64,000 nt of DNA from Echinococcus granulosus (GCF_000524195.1 NW_020170461.1:136342-200341); one strand, 5' to 3'. Counted from the first letter of the stretch, positions 35,275 through 49,371 are shown. Program-made: numbers and translations. The notes: generated by a model from the sequence alone, not told the origin.

Positions 35275-38200
35275 ATGGCTCTGGATGATCATGGTAATGA
35301 AGTCGGGTATGTAACTCTCGTTTTCTTATTCCTCTTGCAGGAAATTGTTTGTTGGGGGGTTGCATCAGTCCACGAATACAAGTGAGCCAATTTTTGTAAA
35401 TAATTGCCTGTAGATGGTTTGCACAATTATTTTTCCAAATTTGGGGATATCGAAGAATCAATCGTTATGATGGACAACCGAACGGGACGTTCACGTGGAT
35501 TCGGCTACGTAAAGTTTAGGGAACCATCTGCTGTTGATCAAGTGCTTTCAAAAAAAACTCATGTAATTGACAATAAGGAAGTTGATCCCAAAAGATGTAA
35601 CATAAATATGCGTGGAAAGGTTGGCTTTACTTTACCAATCTTATTGTTCGAACGCTTAGAATAAAAGGAGCCTCAAGATTTTTGTTGGTGGCATTGCTTT
35701 TGAGCATAACGAGGAGACCATCCGGAATTTTTTCCAATGTTTTGGAAACGTACGTTAGAATTGATTCTCCGCTAACTTGTTGTCTAGGTGACCGACGTTA
35801 ATCTTTTGTCAAATCCGGGTCGACCACGCCATCGTGGCTTCGCCTTTGTTGGTTTCGATGATGAAGAAGTGGTGAAAAAGCTCATAAAAATGCATTTCGT
35901 CAACCTACACGGCAAGCAAGTTGAAATCAAACCCATGGAACCGCCAAATACTCAAAAGACCTTTGGTTATGTGCCTCCTGGTATGCTGAATACCCCAATT
36001 AGTCGGTCAGGTCGTGGTTACTCGCGTTTTGGCTCCTTCCATCAGCACAGTATCCCTTGTGAGTGGCTCTCTAGTTGCCTAGAATAACGTTGAGAAACAG
36101 AAGAATCCAGAGATCTTTTGTTTCCTTCCACGCTTCTAGATGGAGGCTTGAATTACTGGAGCCATAGCGGTAATGGCGATGGCAAGGCGGACCTTCTCAC
36201 TGATGGGAATGGAGGTGGGAACGGTTGGAACCAGATAATAAATCATCACGGTAATCCAACGCGGAGTTCACAGCCCCCACCTCCGAATCAATGGAATGGA
36301 TCTCAACCCCCCTCGTCCCTGAATGGATGCTGGGAGAGTCAATTGGCTGCTGCTGCTGCCGCGGCAGCTCTTCAATCTAATGGATTTTCATCACCTCAAC
36401 AACAGTGGGGTTCACAGCCTTCGTCCGGCGGACGTGAGTACTTGATTTCTTATCCAATTTCTTCTGTAAAAATTCGGTTGAAAGTGAGTCTTTCGTATCC
36501 TTAATGGTGGCACTATCGATCCGTTTGGCTGTAGCTCCCTTTTGAGCTACCGTTGAATGGAAATATCCCCTTTACAAGGTCCGGTTCTATGTTCAAATGG
36601 AGCTTGAGTGTAGTTTTAGTAGAAGCGTGCGAAATGGTTGAGGGTGCGGCTAAATTGGTGCCACAAGGAGAACTTCATGCCACCATTGTCTTTACGAATC
36701 CTCTCTGAGTTGTTTCGACTAATTCGGTAGAGGTATTGTTCCATTGTTGGGCATGAAACAAATTCCGGGATCGGGACGTTCGGCAAAAAGCTATGTGAAT
36801 TCTACCAGAATCCTATTATAGGTTACTTTCTTCGTTTTTTACGTAATTCTTCATATCTGTGTTTATTTTTTACGTTAGAATGCAGTCCATGGTGGTTTTT
36901 TGCGTCAGGATGCATTTAGTTAGGCGGTTCTTAGTACTAGCTGCTGCAACGATGCATCATTCCCAGTCTTTACACTCAGGCTTTGCCCTACCTTTGAAGT
37001 ACTTATAGAGTTTTTAAAGGATTATTTTATATTTATGGGCTGGTCATTGTGGACTTAGCTCCGTTATGACATTACATTAAGTCAGTATGACTAGCAGTCC
37101 TCTTCTCATCGAGGTAGGTTCTTGGTTTTTCGTTTGATTTCTCGCGTTTCTTAAAAATAATAGTCTGGTGAAAGCTACTGAATCTGCATTCTGGATGGAA
37201 ACAGATTAGTGATTTTGCTATTGCTCTGGCGCCAATGTACCCCGTGTACGTTTTGGCACTTCAGGATTGACTAGATACCGTTTTAGTGTTCGAATTACCT
37301 CCGAGGACGTTTGTGAGGTACGTAAATGTTGAAGCGGCTGGGGATCCGGAACTTGACCAACTTTCACTATGCAGGACTTGGAATTGGAATAATTGCCGAG
37401 AGTTAATTTTGACTTGGAAGCCCTTTTGTTGCTGGTATTCGTCTGGTAGATGTGAATACTTTTTTTCCTCGATTTCTTAGTGTGGGTGACGGTGTTTCCC
37501 TGGCAATCTGGTTAAATCGGTCTCCTAGGCCCCAGTATCATTTGCCAAACAGATGTGCGCGAGTGATGTATTCGGTTTGAATGTGATGGTTATCCAAAAG
37601 GGATTCTGATTTGACAATTTGCCATTTTTTGTTTCTAAATGTTATTGGTCTCGTATCATCTCGGTATTCTCTAGTTATCATTATTTTACTCCTGTGGTGA
37701 CTCTTGAAAAAGTTGAGGCTTGTTATGGGTATAAAAAGGATTAGGAAGGGTTAGCTCAGACAGTTGAATTTACGCTGAAACGATTATGTGTGTGCACCTT
37801 GGGTGTTGCGCCAGTATTTATCTTTCACGCTTCGTTTTAGGAATGCGTTATGGAATTTCTTTTCCAGTACTTTGAGGCAAAGCATCTACTCGAGGACTGA
37901 TATTCACACCTTGATCTTAACTAGCCCTAGCGATCTTCTCATGGCTAATTTCTATTCGCCTGATTTTGACTCGCCTAATTTCTGTATCGTCTCATCCACT
38001 GGATTCTACAGGGAACTTAGGATAGTCTGCTTTATTATGGGTTCTCTTCTTTGGTAGTAGCCAGCAAATTTATTTGGTTCTACGCTTCCGAAAAACCAGT
38101 TAAAGGCGCCAGAGTCATTGCTTTGTTGGCACTGTTGCAGCGCTTTAAAGTACCCTTACCCTTAACGCACACGAAGGCGCTTGGAAAACCAATGGCAAGG

Positions 38201-41200
38201 GTGAGGTGAACGGAGTTTCATGGCACCGTTGTTGAACCGGGATCACGATGCAGTTTAAAGGTCATGTGGCATAATTCTATTACTGTGTTTCGCTTTTTAC
38301 TGGCTCTGAAATTTACCACCGCCTTGTCACTTTCATGAAACTAGAAGTCGTTGCTTTCTCCCCTTGTGTATGCATTGTCGCTGATCGTCGTTACTCGACT
38401 GGTTTTCTGCTTTTACAGTTATTGACTGCACCTTCCCAACTTTATTTCCCTAATCCAGTGTATTTTAAGGCGTTATCCTGCAATCAGAAGGTTTTATGAG
38501 CATATCGCTATCTCGACAATCTTGCCCTGCGATTTATGAATGCTAGTTTCTGTGGCTCTCCCTGCGTTGGGAAAAGATTAACTTGTTTTCAAAATGGGTC
38601 ATTCCGCTTATTCGCTATCGCAGTTCCATATTTTTGACAACCCACGGCGTTCAGTTGTTATGCATGTGACACGTTTAAGTAGGGTAGATTGGCATCTAAC
38701 TGGAACGGCGTAACACTGGCTTCTGCTAGCTGTTGAACGTGTCGACTGAAATTTACTTTCCATCGGTGAATCGCTTTGCTGCTTTATTGTAGGTTCCAAT
38801 TCTTCACTCGAAAATATCTGCATCTCAATTGGATGCCTTTTTCTGTAATATTTGATTACTAATTTTATGCCAAGCAGGTGTTTGGGTTGTCACTTCCATG
38901 GTGCAGACTTTATTAAACGGTTTTACCTTTGTCTGAACCTGTTAAGTTAGAAGAGATCAATCAGCTCACTCTTCCACTTCCTATTTACCTGCTGCACATT
39001 TCCTCTCCACCCTCTAGCCGAAATAAGTGTTGGATCTGCTACAGCGAAACGGAATCGAATTCACCTCCATTTTATTTACGCAAGCTTATAAACACACACG
39101 CACACACGTCTTGTTCAGTCAACTTTACTATCAGTTTGTTTGCGCGGTTAACACTATTCGGGGGATTTTGGACTTTGTGATCACATAAGAACCACAGCTT
39201 TTTAGCATTTGAGTGCCACTGGCAGCGTAACTGCATAGCATTTTTTAGAAAAGACTAGCTATTTGATATTTCCAGTTTAATTGGACCACCTTGTTGTCGG
39301 AATGATTTTTTAACTTTTTTGGCTGTGTTCTATGTCAAACAAAGGTGTTGCACTCTTCGTAATGTTTTATGGGTTTGCACCGTCCAAAGCGATTTGGACC
39401 TTTGCGCTGACGTAGATGACTCCCTTGCATTCCGCTGAAAGTAACGCACGTAAAGTGAATAAGACGAGAGGTGTGCTATGGGATGCAGTTTGAAGTAATA
39501 TTAAAGACATTTCGGTTCACACCAGTCCGGTGGTGGCTTTATTGCTTGTGCCAGAAGGGCTGAGATACTAGTGGCATGTGGCGGGCATGGACGGAGCAAC
39601 TGCCCCTCTTTTACGTAGGCCCAGTTTCGTTTTGTTGGTTTCTTCTCGGCCATCACGATATAATTCGAGTGAACGGTCACCTAGTCCAAGGAAACTGGGT
39701 CAAGATAGGCATTGGTCGTACAAATTGTTTTTTTTTCGCACTTTAATGTATCAACTTGTGCCTTGCTTGCAAACCGATTCGTAGGAATTTTAGTTGTCAG
39801 GTGTGCCTTGGAGATGAATGATGCCCCACTTCATGGATATACTATTGGTGGAAAAATTGGCCCAAAAACAAAACCAATTTATAAAATACACGGTCGAAGG
39901 TAGCTCCTCGGAGTCACCTCCTCTTCGTCCCCATTTTCACTTAATGCAGACTTTAGCGCTTCGAGTTTTACCCATCCATATTGCGCATCTTTTGTATGAG
40001 ACGTGTTTCATCCGTGAAATACTGGCCACGACATTTGTTTTCGTCCTAGACGGTTCAGCGTAGCATCCGTTAGATTTGCCGATCCTGTCACCTTTGTAGG
40101 GGTTGAGACATGCCGTAGAAATATAGAAGGATTGAGAAGTCAATCACCGCAGATTCAGTGGGCTATGATTGCAAATGGTAACCAAAGGCCCATTCGGGTG
40201 CAGACCTTTGAATCATTGGGTACATTTTTCATAAGGGATGAAAGATGCCGGGCGTATCCGAGATTAAAACACACCTACAAAATTGGTTGTTAATCACCGC
40301 TAAACCAATGCAACATGTTCTGTTTGTAGGTCCTTCAGGTTCGTGTTTCCGTGGTGATGGCAGTGGTTGTAGTGGTAGTGATGCTGGTGCTGGCAGCGGT
40401 AGTATCGAAGAAACACTAATGAACTACAATTCCTGGACCTCCCCCACTCTCCACCAACAGCAACATCAGGGCGGACCGTCCCATCCTCCTAGCAATCTCC
40501 AGCCAACCAGTGACCAGTTCTCTCGTCGCATCATTGGTAACGTCGGTGTTGGAGGCACCAACGATGACAGTCACTTCGCCAATACCTGGAACACTGCAAT
40601 GCCTAACAATAGAGTCAATCAGTGGAGCAGAAATTCTATGCCTCTGTGGAGTAGCGGTTCTGTCGTTCGGACTGATCGGGGTGATTCACCCACCGGAGCT
40701 AGGCTGGGTGGTGTAATGAGTCTCAGCTCAAATGCTGATTCTTCCGGTAAGTTGGCATTCATGTCCTTTAATTTGTAGATATTACATTAATCAAGAATAT
40801 TTTGTTTCCTATTTGGTTTTCTCATTTTTAAGTGCGAAACTTCCTACATTATTTAATTATTCAGTAATTTTGGTACCCTTGAATTTTGTGAGTTTTTTCT
40901 CCAGTAGCTAGTGTGTGAAGATCTATATAAACCTTTTTTAAGCCCACTTCTTGTCTTTCTTCCACAATAAAACCACCTTCGATCATGTGAATTCACAGCG
41001 GTTGAGTTTTGCAGTTGGGTTATTGAATTGTGTGGGTGCTGGTGAGGCGGTTTACTTGGAACAACGATAGGGTGACTACTGTAACAGCCATTCAGGCTGA
41101 ATCTTTGAATGGATCAAGTGCCTTTCCCCCTCACAGTTCTTAAATCTCCTCTAAAGACGAAAGCCTGACGGGATTCAAAGACTCACATGTAGCGAGAAAA

Positions 41201-44200
41201 GCACTTTTCCGCATCGTTTGTTTGTGAGTAGGCGTTGGCGGTTGCAGGAGCACAGCGCTTTGCTCTTCGTGGCAAAGCCTTCTGAATTGGCAGGGCTACG
41301 AAAGGTTTTCATCTGTTTCATAGCAATTCCCACCAAATGTGGCAATTGCAATGCGTTGGCGAAATTTAATTACTCATCAGCATTTCCTTACCGCACCCTT
41401 AAAAGTTTCAAAAGTCACACCTAATCCATGCAACAGGGCTGGTCGCATTCCTTGTCAGTATGCAAAATGAAGGGATAAATTAGAACGCAATTCTTCTGAC
41501 GTGGAACTACTTTGGGAAGTATCAAGCGTACCTTGGCAATCTGTAACAAATTCTTCTAAAAAACTGTTTGACGCGCAACAACTGCAAAAAAGCTTGCTAA
41601 TCTGTCTTTTTTTGTATTAAAGTATACACCATCATTATCAGTAATCCCTTCCCAACGTTTTGCTATCCGTGGAAAAATATTCTAGCTCCAGTTACCCGTA
41701 TTTCTACCTCACTTTTGTTTTCTATGTCAATTTTGCCTTATATGTTATTGTTGAGGGCTAAGAAGCGGTGGTGCTTATCATTTGTTGTTTAAAGAAATAG
41801 CACTGAAGGGAGTACGGAGAGGGTGAAGGTGGGGTAGTGCCTCTCTGGCTCTCTCCCTCCCATCCTGAGGCTCGGTATGAGATCATGGATAGTCCAATAT
41901 GACTAGGAAAAGAACATTCTTTTCACTGAGTTATGAATTAATGATGTTTTTTAAAAGGTTCTTTTCACACCCGCCTGGGAGTCGAGTAGGTGAAAATTCA
42001 TTGTTAATTAGTCCTTGGCCTTCAGCAAGAATTTTGCAGTAAACAACTCCGTCTTTCCAGTGGGAAGTAGTAACTCAGGAGCGGGTAGATGGTATGTTAC
42101 TTCCCCTTTAATTCCACACCCAAAGTCATTTCTCGTCAATTGGTAGAGGGTCCGCAATGCACTACCACTTTTTTTAAACCTGGAAGCTACCCTATGGGAG
42201 CTTTTGAAGCTTGTTGTGTCATCATTTATTTGTCTATGGCACAGCGTCCATTTGCTTTGCGGATATCATGGCCTTCCCTTTCCACCCGATGTTGTTATAA
42301 ACGAACCTTTTTACCACTTGCAGTAAGCATTGCTGCATGTTGTTCTTGGCTCGCTTACCCCGAGTGATATTTACGACATGGAAATGCCATTCCTCATGAT
42401 AAGGAATAGGGCGTTCCCTTACGAACTTGGTGCACCTACTGTTGAATCAAACAATTTGTTAATTTGTTTGTTTTGTATGCTGCTGTACCCTCTGTAACGG
42501 GAGGCTTTTGCATCTGTGAGGGTAAGTTGAACTCGACTGACAACGTTCCAGTTGGGATCACATGAGGTCTCGTGATGATACGCTAGTTACAGATAAGTTG
42601 GAGGGCAGTAGGAGGGGAAGCGGGCTAAAGGTTAACCCACCGAACCCCAACAGACCGATGCGTGTCCATACTTCACAGTGCATGCATGTGAACAGCGGCA
42701 TGTCTTCTATAGGAGCCCGCAAGGTAAAACAAGTCATTTCACTTGGCTCTACCGCAAACAACCTGAAACGCTTCTGTTCTCCTGACAAGTTAACGGTTTG
42801 CTTATATTTGTTTAAACAGAATACCCTTACCAAGCCAAGATTCATTAAAGTTCGCGGTCGGGCACTTGCGATGGAGAGAGGGAGTTACTGTTCAAACTAG
42901 ACTGTGACAGAGCCCTGTGTTTTGCTGTCATTGGTAGGTGACTCCGACGGCCTGTGTTTACAAGTCACCAGGAGAGTGTAAACGCTAGTTAGACTGACCG
43001 GTAATGCTTGGCCTGGTGTCAGTTCATCACTTTTACGTACCTCCGATCATTCGTTTGCGGTTAAGGCCTTGGTTTGAAATGGTATCATACCTTGCGGCGT
43101 GTCTACCGCTCTTATTTGGAGCTGTTTCCGACTGTCTGTCACTTATTGCTTCACCACCTTAATCTCTTGGCGCTGACTTTCAAGTCACTTGGAATCATTT
43201 CATCCAAATTAGATTTCCAAAGCACTGGGGTATTTCGGGTGTTTACAGGCCCTATTTGTCACTGAGCGCATTTTTTCACTCTGTGGCTTATACTTTATTC
43301 ATCACTGAGAGGTTATAACACTCGTTTAAAACAGCGGTATGTATCAGCTCTGTGAAGACGGCCATAATGAATTTACTGTCTCACGTTCCTGTTCCTTCGT
43401 GCTCTAGTTTAAGCCTTATGTTCGTCGAATTCATGCCCTGTAGGTAGCTTTTGCTTTCTTGTTTAGGGCCATTGTTATCAGTGAAAAATAGATAACTGTG
43501 TAGCGACCTCGTAGAACTTGCGATTCTAACAACTGATGTAAGGGTAGTTTTGGGATTTTTTTCCCTCCTCCTAACCAAGCAGTAGAGTTGAGGTGCTACT
43601 GACTCATTTCTGCTCGAAGGTTATGTAACATTCTTCGACCATTTCGATAGTAGACTACATACCTGCCTTACTTCCTTCGAGAAGGAGTAACTACTAGCCT
43701 TCAAACTTGCTGTCCTACTAGCTAATTGTGGGGAATCAAAAGTTAGCAGACACGTTGCTGCAGGCCCTAGCAGGACAAGATCTCCCCCCTTGGCTACTAA
43801 ACATGGCATTAAAATGAAACTTCCTCTAGCGAAGCCATTGTCTGTCGCGCAGTGATCTAATTTTACCACTTGTGTGTTCATAGTTTTTTTCCTCCCCTCG
43901 ATTTGCCTCTGAAGACGTTATAATTCGCACTTTTTGGATTAAAGAAAGGGTGGCGAGAGAGGTCTGTAGTCTTGGCTATACGAGTCACTTGCATCTAGAA
44001 TGAATTCGCGAAAATGCAATAATTCCGCCTTTTACAGTCTTTCTTTTGCTTTAAACGCCATCTTCGCCATTCCCTGTGACGATGACTCTTCTGTTTTGGC
44101 CGCTACAACACTTTCTGGGTGAATCTACTTTCACCCGCCGGATAAGAACAGGGTCAGTACGAGGATACGAACTCTTAAATCGCATAGTCTCTTCTTGCAA

Positions 44201-47200
44201 ACTTTACCCTCCATTGATTAATTTGCATCCGTGTATCGCGTTTTTATGGTTCGTGTGTCATTTCTCCTCATTTTCTTATCCTTTTAACCTGCCTTGTTCC
44301 TTTTCTTTTTCATTCGAAATAGTTGATAAACAAGTGTTTTTTTTCTCTTCTCCTCCGTTATGGCTTCCGCAGTCTTAGCTATCCTTCCATGGAAGGCATC
44401 ACCTAGGAACTGCCTAATGTATTTAAATTTGAATCATTAGTTCTTGCTATATATTTTACGAATGCAGAGCTCGAACTACTTCAGCGTAGAAGTGCCGCGA
44501 TTTTTAGGTGTGTGAAGGGCTGAACGGGTAGGAGTCATAGCTGCCACGATCTGTTGTTGTTGCATACCGATGACGTGGAGATTGGGGCGTGTGGTGTTTG
44601 AAAAAGTATTGCATTCCCCAAACACGCTTTCGTGTCTTTCACTATTCCACGAAACCCTTTTTTCTACCATTTTGGTACAGCAAATTTCATCAGCCTTCGT
44701 TGTAACACTTTGTTGCCATGGGGATACACTTGGCGTTAACCTTGCCTCTCGGTGGGATACTGCATGATCTGCCTCCTTTTTTGCCTCGTGTACTGAATCT
44801 TGCCTACTATTTGCGTATCGCCTGCTGGTAATTATGTGTCAAAGAAATAAAAGGTCGAGGTCGACTGCGATATAGCCTCCAGGCCTGGGGTTTTATTTAA
44901 ATTAAAGTTAATTGTTATCCTCTTAGATTGCCACTCATTCTACATTTATCTTTTACCACAAATTGTCTATTAATCTGGGAAAGAGTATGAAATTGATAGT
45001 TTTGGCCCGCAGCTACCGATTTGTATTACTTGACGCGGGTTCCACAGCTCCTACGGCAAATTTCCTCTGGATAGATGCTTTGGATGTTCGATCTACCGCT
45101 ATGGTTAGGGTGGATATCGATAGGTCTTCATTGGTTTATCCTCTCCCTTACCTCCCTAATGAGAAGTAGCTATCCTGGAAATAACTTGGGCCATCCTAGT
45201 TCTTTCATAAATCACGCAAACGTTTCCGTGGGGTGCTTTCAATTTTCTTATTTTTATCGGTTTAGATGTTCGCATACCAGCGGCCTACGCAATTGCATCT
45301 GTTACTGGTACATTTTATAACCTGCCTATGGCAATCGTCCCAGCAAGTTGGCTACGAATGATTGCCAAAAATTTGTGCCTGGTAGGTAGCATAGCGTTGA
45401 GCGCAAAATCCGCATTCCCAACTTGTCCGCTGGTCTATTTCTTTCATCCCGTTCATGGTCAATCTCCAAGTTAGCTTTTTTCCACCTCCAATCCTTTGCG
45501 GCGCTTTATATTTGCTGATAAAGGCCCGGGTTTGTGTCTCCCTGTCTTAGTTTGGCGTCATTAAATGCATGTTTTTTGTTCTTTTCCCTTTATACATCAA
45601 CCCAAGTTTCATAAACAGGTTGGAGGAGTTGAAAACAGAAAGTTGAATGCAGAATGTTCTTGGTCGTAGGTGTGGGGTCACGTTGAACCACTGAAGCATC
45701 CAGGGGTGGATTGTGCTGGTTGAACCTCCTCTCAGATGCTGGTAGCCAATGCCTTACCATTCCTTTTTACTTCTTGTCAGTACTGGGAACGAAGTCTCCA
45801 TTCTCACTCGGAATTGCCCTTAATCCTTCTCCTTCTGCAGGCATCCTTTTTTTGGCCGTCAGATTGTTTTCCAGGCATCAGGAAGGATCTGACAGAAAAA
45901 TACGCGATCTATTGTTGACCTAGTTGCTACAAACTAGTATTTCGCTTGACAGCTAATATTAATGTAAGGTCATAAACAAACTATGTGGCCTTTTGCCCTA
46001 CAGTCGTGCTAATTGGCAGTTCAACAGGCTTGGCATCCGGTCCCATGTTTGGGATCTGCTTCTGTCCTTCATTTTATCCACTTGTTGCCTTTTTTACCAG
46101 CAAGTAGTCAAGCTGCCTTCTGCCGTTGTGTAGCCGATTTTGTCAAACCTTGTCTAGTCTTATTGGCACAGCGTACTTTTAGGACCAAAAGTTACTATTC
46201 AACAGTTTTTGGTGATGTCACAGCGGTCTGCGCCTTACTATCACTAATTTCTGTGTTTTGGCAGCCCTTTTCACTTTCCTGCGATGATTGCTAGCATCAC
46301 AGAAAAAAGTAAGGCATTACTTGACGCGCTCCTCAATTTACATGCTGCACACCACTTACATGAGATCTATTGAACAAAAAGGGAAGGTCATGCCCTGTTC
46401 ATTGTGTCCTGTCGCCCCTTTCCACTCTCCACAACACAGTGTTGCGAAGTCGACTTTTATATGACCAATTTATCTCTCTAGAAGGCAGGATAAAAAAAGG
46501 TCAACCTCTTTTCCCTTCCTTTTCTACCCCACTGTTACTCCCTAACCATCAATTCTGTCTCTCATGTGGTTGTCGAACGCCAAGAAAAGGTGTAATACTC
46601 ATCGCTTGCGGATGGGAGGATGAGGGTGGGGGTAGTATCCTTCGCGCTCTCTTCCTACATCGCCCTGCAGGGTCTTTCGCAACGGTGTGTGAAGTATGCG
46701 GTCTCGTGCGCTATCTTGTCTTATAAAACTCGGCAGAGCGCTTTTTCTCACTGGTTAGTTTTTCATACCTTTCAAGGCGCATTGAGTGGGATCTCAATGG
46801 TGCCTTTTTTTGGCCTTTAGTGACATTGAGTAATTGCGTCTGCAATCCACTACATGCACACACACGCAAAGCAAGCAGACGTAGGTCTGTGCAGTAGGTG
46901 GGTAGACCGTTCGGGTGTAATTAATGGTGGAATCTCATTCTCCTAATATCCTCCACAAATTTCACCCTCAACTCATTCACGGTAAACGTCACTGAAAGTG
47001 GGTCTTAGCTTGCTTACCTCGAGCGATATTTACTACAGGGATATGCCATTCTTCATGATAAGGAATGGGGTGCTCCCTTCACGAACTTGGTGCACCTGTC
47101 CTCGAGTGATTTATCGACAGGCTGGAACCAGTTGTTGATTGTTCTGCCACTGCATCCTCGGTGACGGGAGGTTTTGTGACTGTGGAGGTAATTCGAATTT

Positions 47201-49371
47201 GACCGGTAAGGCAGACAAAGTTCAAGGTGGGGTCACAGGACGATATGAGAACTAAAAATAAACTGGACGGTAGTAAGATGGGAAGCAGTCTAAAAGTCAC
47301 TATACTTAAATCCGATGGGGTTGGCGTGGCCATGCTTCACAGTGGAGGCATATGAACAACTTCATGTATTCAACAGGTGTCCTTAGGTTAAAACAAGTCA
47401 CTTCACTTGGCTCTACTGCAAACAACTTGGGACGTTTCTGTTCACCTGCCAAGGTGACGGTTCGCATATGCTTATTTAAGCTGAATGCCATAACAAAGCC
47501 AGAATTTATTAAAACTTGCAGTCGGACACTTGCGATGGAGAGAGACGGAGGTAGTGTCCAAACTAGACTTTGAGAGAGCTCTGTGTTTTGCGAAATTGCG
47601 TGACGCTGTCGTTGGTAGGTGGCTCCGACAGTCCGTGTTTACAAGTCTCCAGGAGCGTGTGAACGTCAGTTACATCGGCTGGTAATGCTTGGCCTGGTGT
47701 CGGTTCATCACTTTTACGTACCTCTGATCATTTGTTTGTAGTCAGGATCACATGAAGCTGAACCCAACCAACGCTTGATGATATGAGAGTGGAAAATATG
47801 CTGGAAGGCAGTAGAAGGAGTAGTAAGCCATGGTTACCCCGATGGACCGACGCATATCCATGCTTGTAAACAGTTGTTTTCAGTCTGCAGGTGGCCAGGT
47901 GTTACAACGACAAACCGTTTCACCGAGCTGCATTGAAAACTGTGTGAACTTTTTGTTTGTTTATGCAGCTATGCTAATTGGGCTTTTAATCTCTCGCGGT
48001 GCCACTTGTGTAGCAAATTACTGTCCAACTGGGCGCCTTCTGTGAGGCGGAGCTTAAAGTTAATAGTAAGAAGTCCTGTGAGATTTGGGAGGAGATTAGC
48101 TGTATTTCATGGTTCTCATCATTCTTGCCCCACATTTCCTTTTACCGTCCTGTCTGTGCTTACCTATTTGTTTAGTCATTCAGTGAAGCTTTTTCTCAAT
48201 CTTCCTCTCCCCCTAAATCGTTTGACAACCAAGGAGCTTGTGTCGTCTTATCGCTGCTCCTATCCTAAAATTATTGTTTTTTTAACCATTTCTGACAGTA
48301 CATAAACTCTCCCAATTGGTACTCTTGCCATGGCATTGTCAACTTCTCCTACTTAGGCTATCATTTGTATATCTTGCACAGGGATGTCATTATGCCTTCT
48401 TTATGACTTGTTTATCGTCCTCATGCTACTGTGCCTTGGTAGCTTTTCGGTAACTCAAAATAATTGTTATTGCCCCATCCACTTGCCTACTAGGGACGCG
48501 ATGAAATGTTGGAATATTTCCATAGGCAGAAAAGCTGACGAACTGTGAACAGAAAGGTCATGACTCTGAGATGGAAATTCAAACAATTGCGATCACGGGT
48601 AGTTCCTGGCTGAAATTGTCTCGTCAGGTCATTTTTTTGCATTCGTGTCACCCCGCGGACCCGCTTTATTGATCGGGCAGGGGGATGGAAACCGGTCGTC
48701 TGTGTTTTTTTGTATGCTGCAATCGTAAAATTGCACCTATATGGGCCGCCGTCACCGTTGTGACGTTTTCAGTCTGCTTTTTTATTAATGTGTCGGATTT
48801 TGTTGTTTTGGCTTAATACCTTCTTTTGCGGGGTATGGGACGTTGCTAGGCCACTTTGACTGCTGTTGTTGTTAGGGCTATTCCCTCTCGAACACAGTTT
48901 GCTTTTCGTTTCAATCCGGACAAATTTTGAAGCCAGAAGAGGAGGGTCGCAATTGGATAATCTAATCCCCCCCTTGTTACCTGTGTGGCGTTTGTATCAT
49001 AGACGGTGAAGGCTTTACAATGGATGTGCGACCTTAAGCTTTAGAGGTTTTCCAAATCAGAAATGATTTCTTGGTTGTCTATCTATCCGCATTGTTCCTA
49101 ATCCTTGCTGTTCTGCTGTTGACTTGTAGTCTTCAGAATGGACGACGGAATGTACAGGGCGACACCTGGTACCGGTGTCAATGGACTAACAACAGGAGGC
49201 GGTGCAGGTTTGGGCACACCCGAGGGGACGACTTTCCTTACCTCCGAGGCAGCATCGGCGTCTGACTGGCAGTCCACAGTGGCTGCAGTAGCCGCAGCAG
49301 CCCAACAGCGCTCTATGCTAGCTGCTGCAGCTGCAGCTGCCGCAGCTGCGGCATCTCAAATGAAACGATGA
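35275..49371 (+). CDS. Two-RRM RNA-binding protein, DAZAP1/Hrp48 (hnRNP 27C)/Musashi group, 8 exons
   Basis: Exons 35275-35306, 35341-35381, 35414-35619, 35660-35749, 35788-36058, 36140-36433, 40330-40746 and 49130-49371 join in phase to 531 codons ending in TGA. RRM1 (~12-90) has RNP2 KLFVGGL and RNP1 SRGFGYVKF. RRM2 (~99-176) has RNP2 KIFVGGI and RNP1 HRGFAFVGF. Between them, DNKEVDPKRC matches the DAZAP1/Hrp48 inter-RRM signature, and NLHGKQVEIK after RRM2 resembles Hrp48. The C-terminus is low complexity, rich in Gly, Asn, Gln, Ser and Trp, with poly-Ala at ~283-290 and near the end (ending SQMKR). Such proteins bind mRNA 3' UTRs and regulate splicing, localisation and translation. Introns 1-4 are 34, 32, 40 and 38 nt, while introns 6 and 7 are 3.9 and 8.4 kb. 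Extra exons in the long introns cannot be excluded. Exon 7 could instead start at 40339, a 9-nt shift at a second AG. Confidence 0.88.
36434..40329. other. Intron 6 of the RRM gene, nothing else supported
   Basis: 3.9-kb, T-rich intron. Only short frames without conserved content; no embedded gene or structured RNA recognised. Confidence 0.5.
41755..43065 (+). repeat. Dispersed repeat inside RRM-gene intron 7, copy A
   Basis: Recurs in the same orientation at 46560-47745. Shared blocks include CTTGGCTCTACyGCAAACAA, TTGCGATGGAGAGAG, GTAATGCTTGGCCTGGTGTC and TCATCACTTTTACGTACCTC. Corresponding frames on both strands stay partly open in both copies, but no protein family is recognised. Confidence 0.75.
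43066..46559. other. Remainder of RRM-gene intron 7 between repeats
   Basis: T-rich intronic DNA; no exon with matching phase and conserved content could be found. Confidence 0.45.
46560..47745 (+). repeat. Dispersed repeat inside RRM-gene intron 7, copy B
   Basis: Second copy, about 4.7 kb downstream of copy A and roughly 80% similar by eye in its best part (47340-47730). It has small indels, including an inserted GTGACGCTG-type stretch near 47600. Confidence 0.75.
47745..47965 (+). repeat. Dispersed repeat inside RRM-gene intron 7, partial copy C
   Basis: Begins exactly where copy B ends. It matches only the middle of the unit: GGATCACATGA, then CTGGAAGGCAGTAGAAGGAG, then ACCGACGCATATCCATGCTT. 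It looks like an abutting third insertion or a truncated tandem copy. Confidence 0.55.

Noticed and set aside
40245..40329. Start of the 177-codon frame in the RRM gene
   Set aside because: This upstream part is intronic; phase from exon 6 and the TTTGTAG acceptor put the exon start at 40330.
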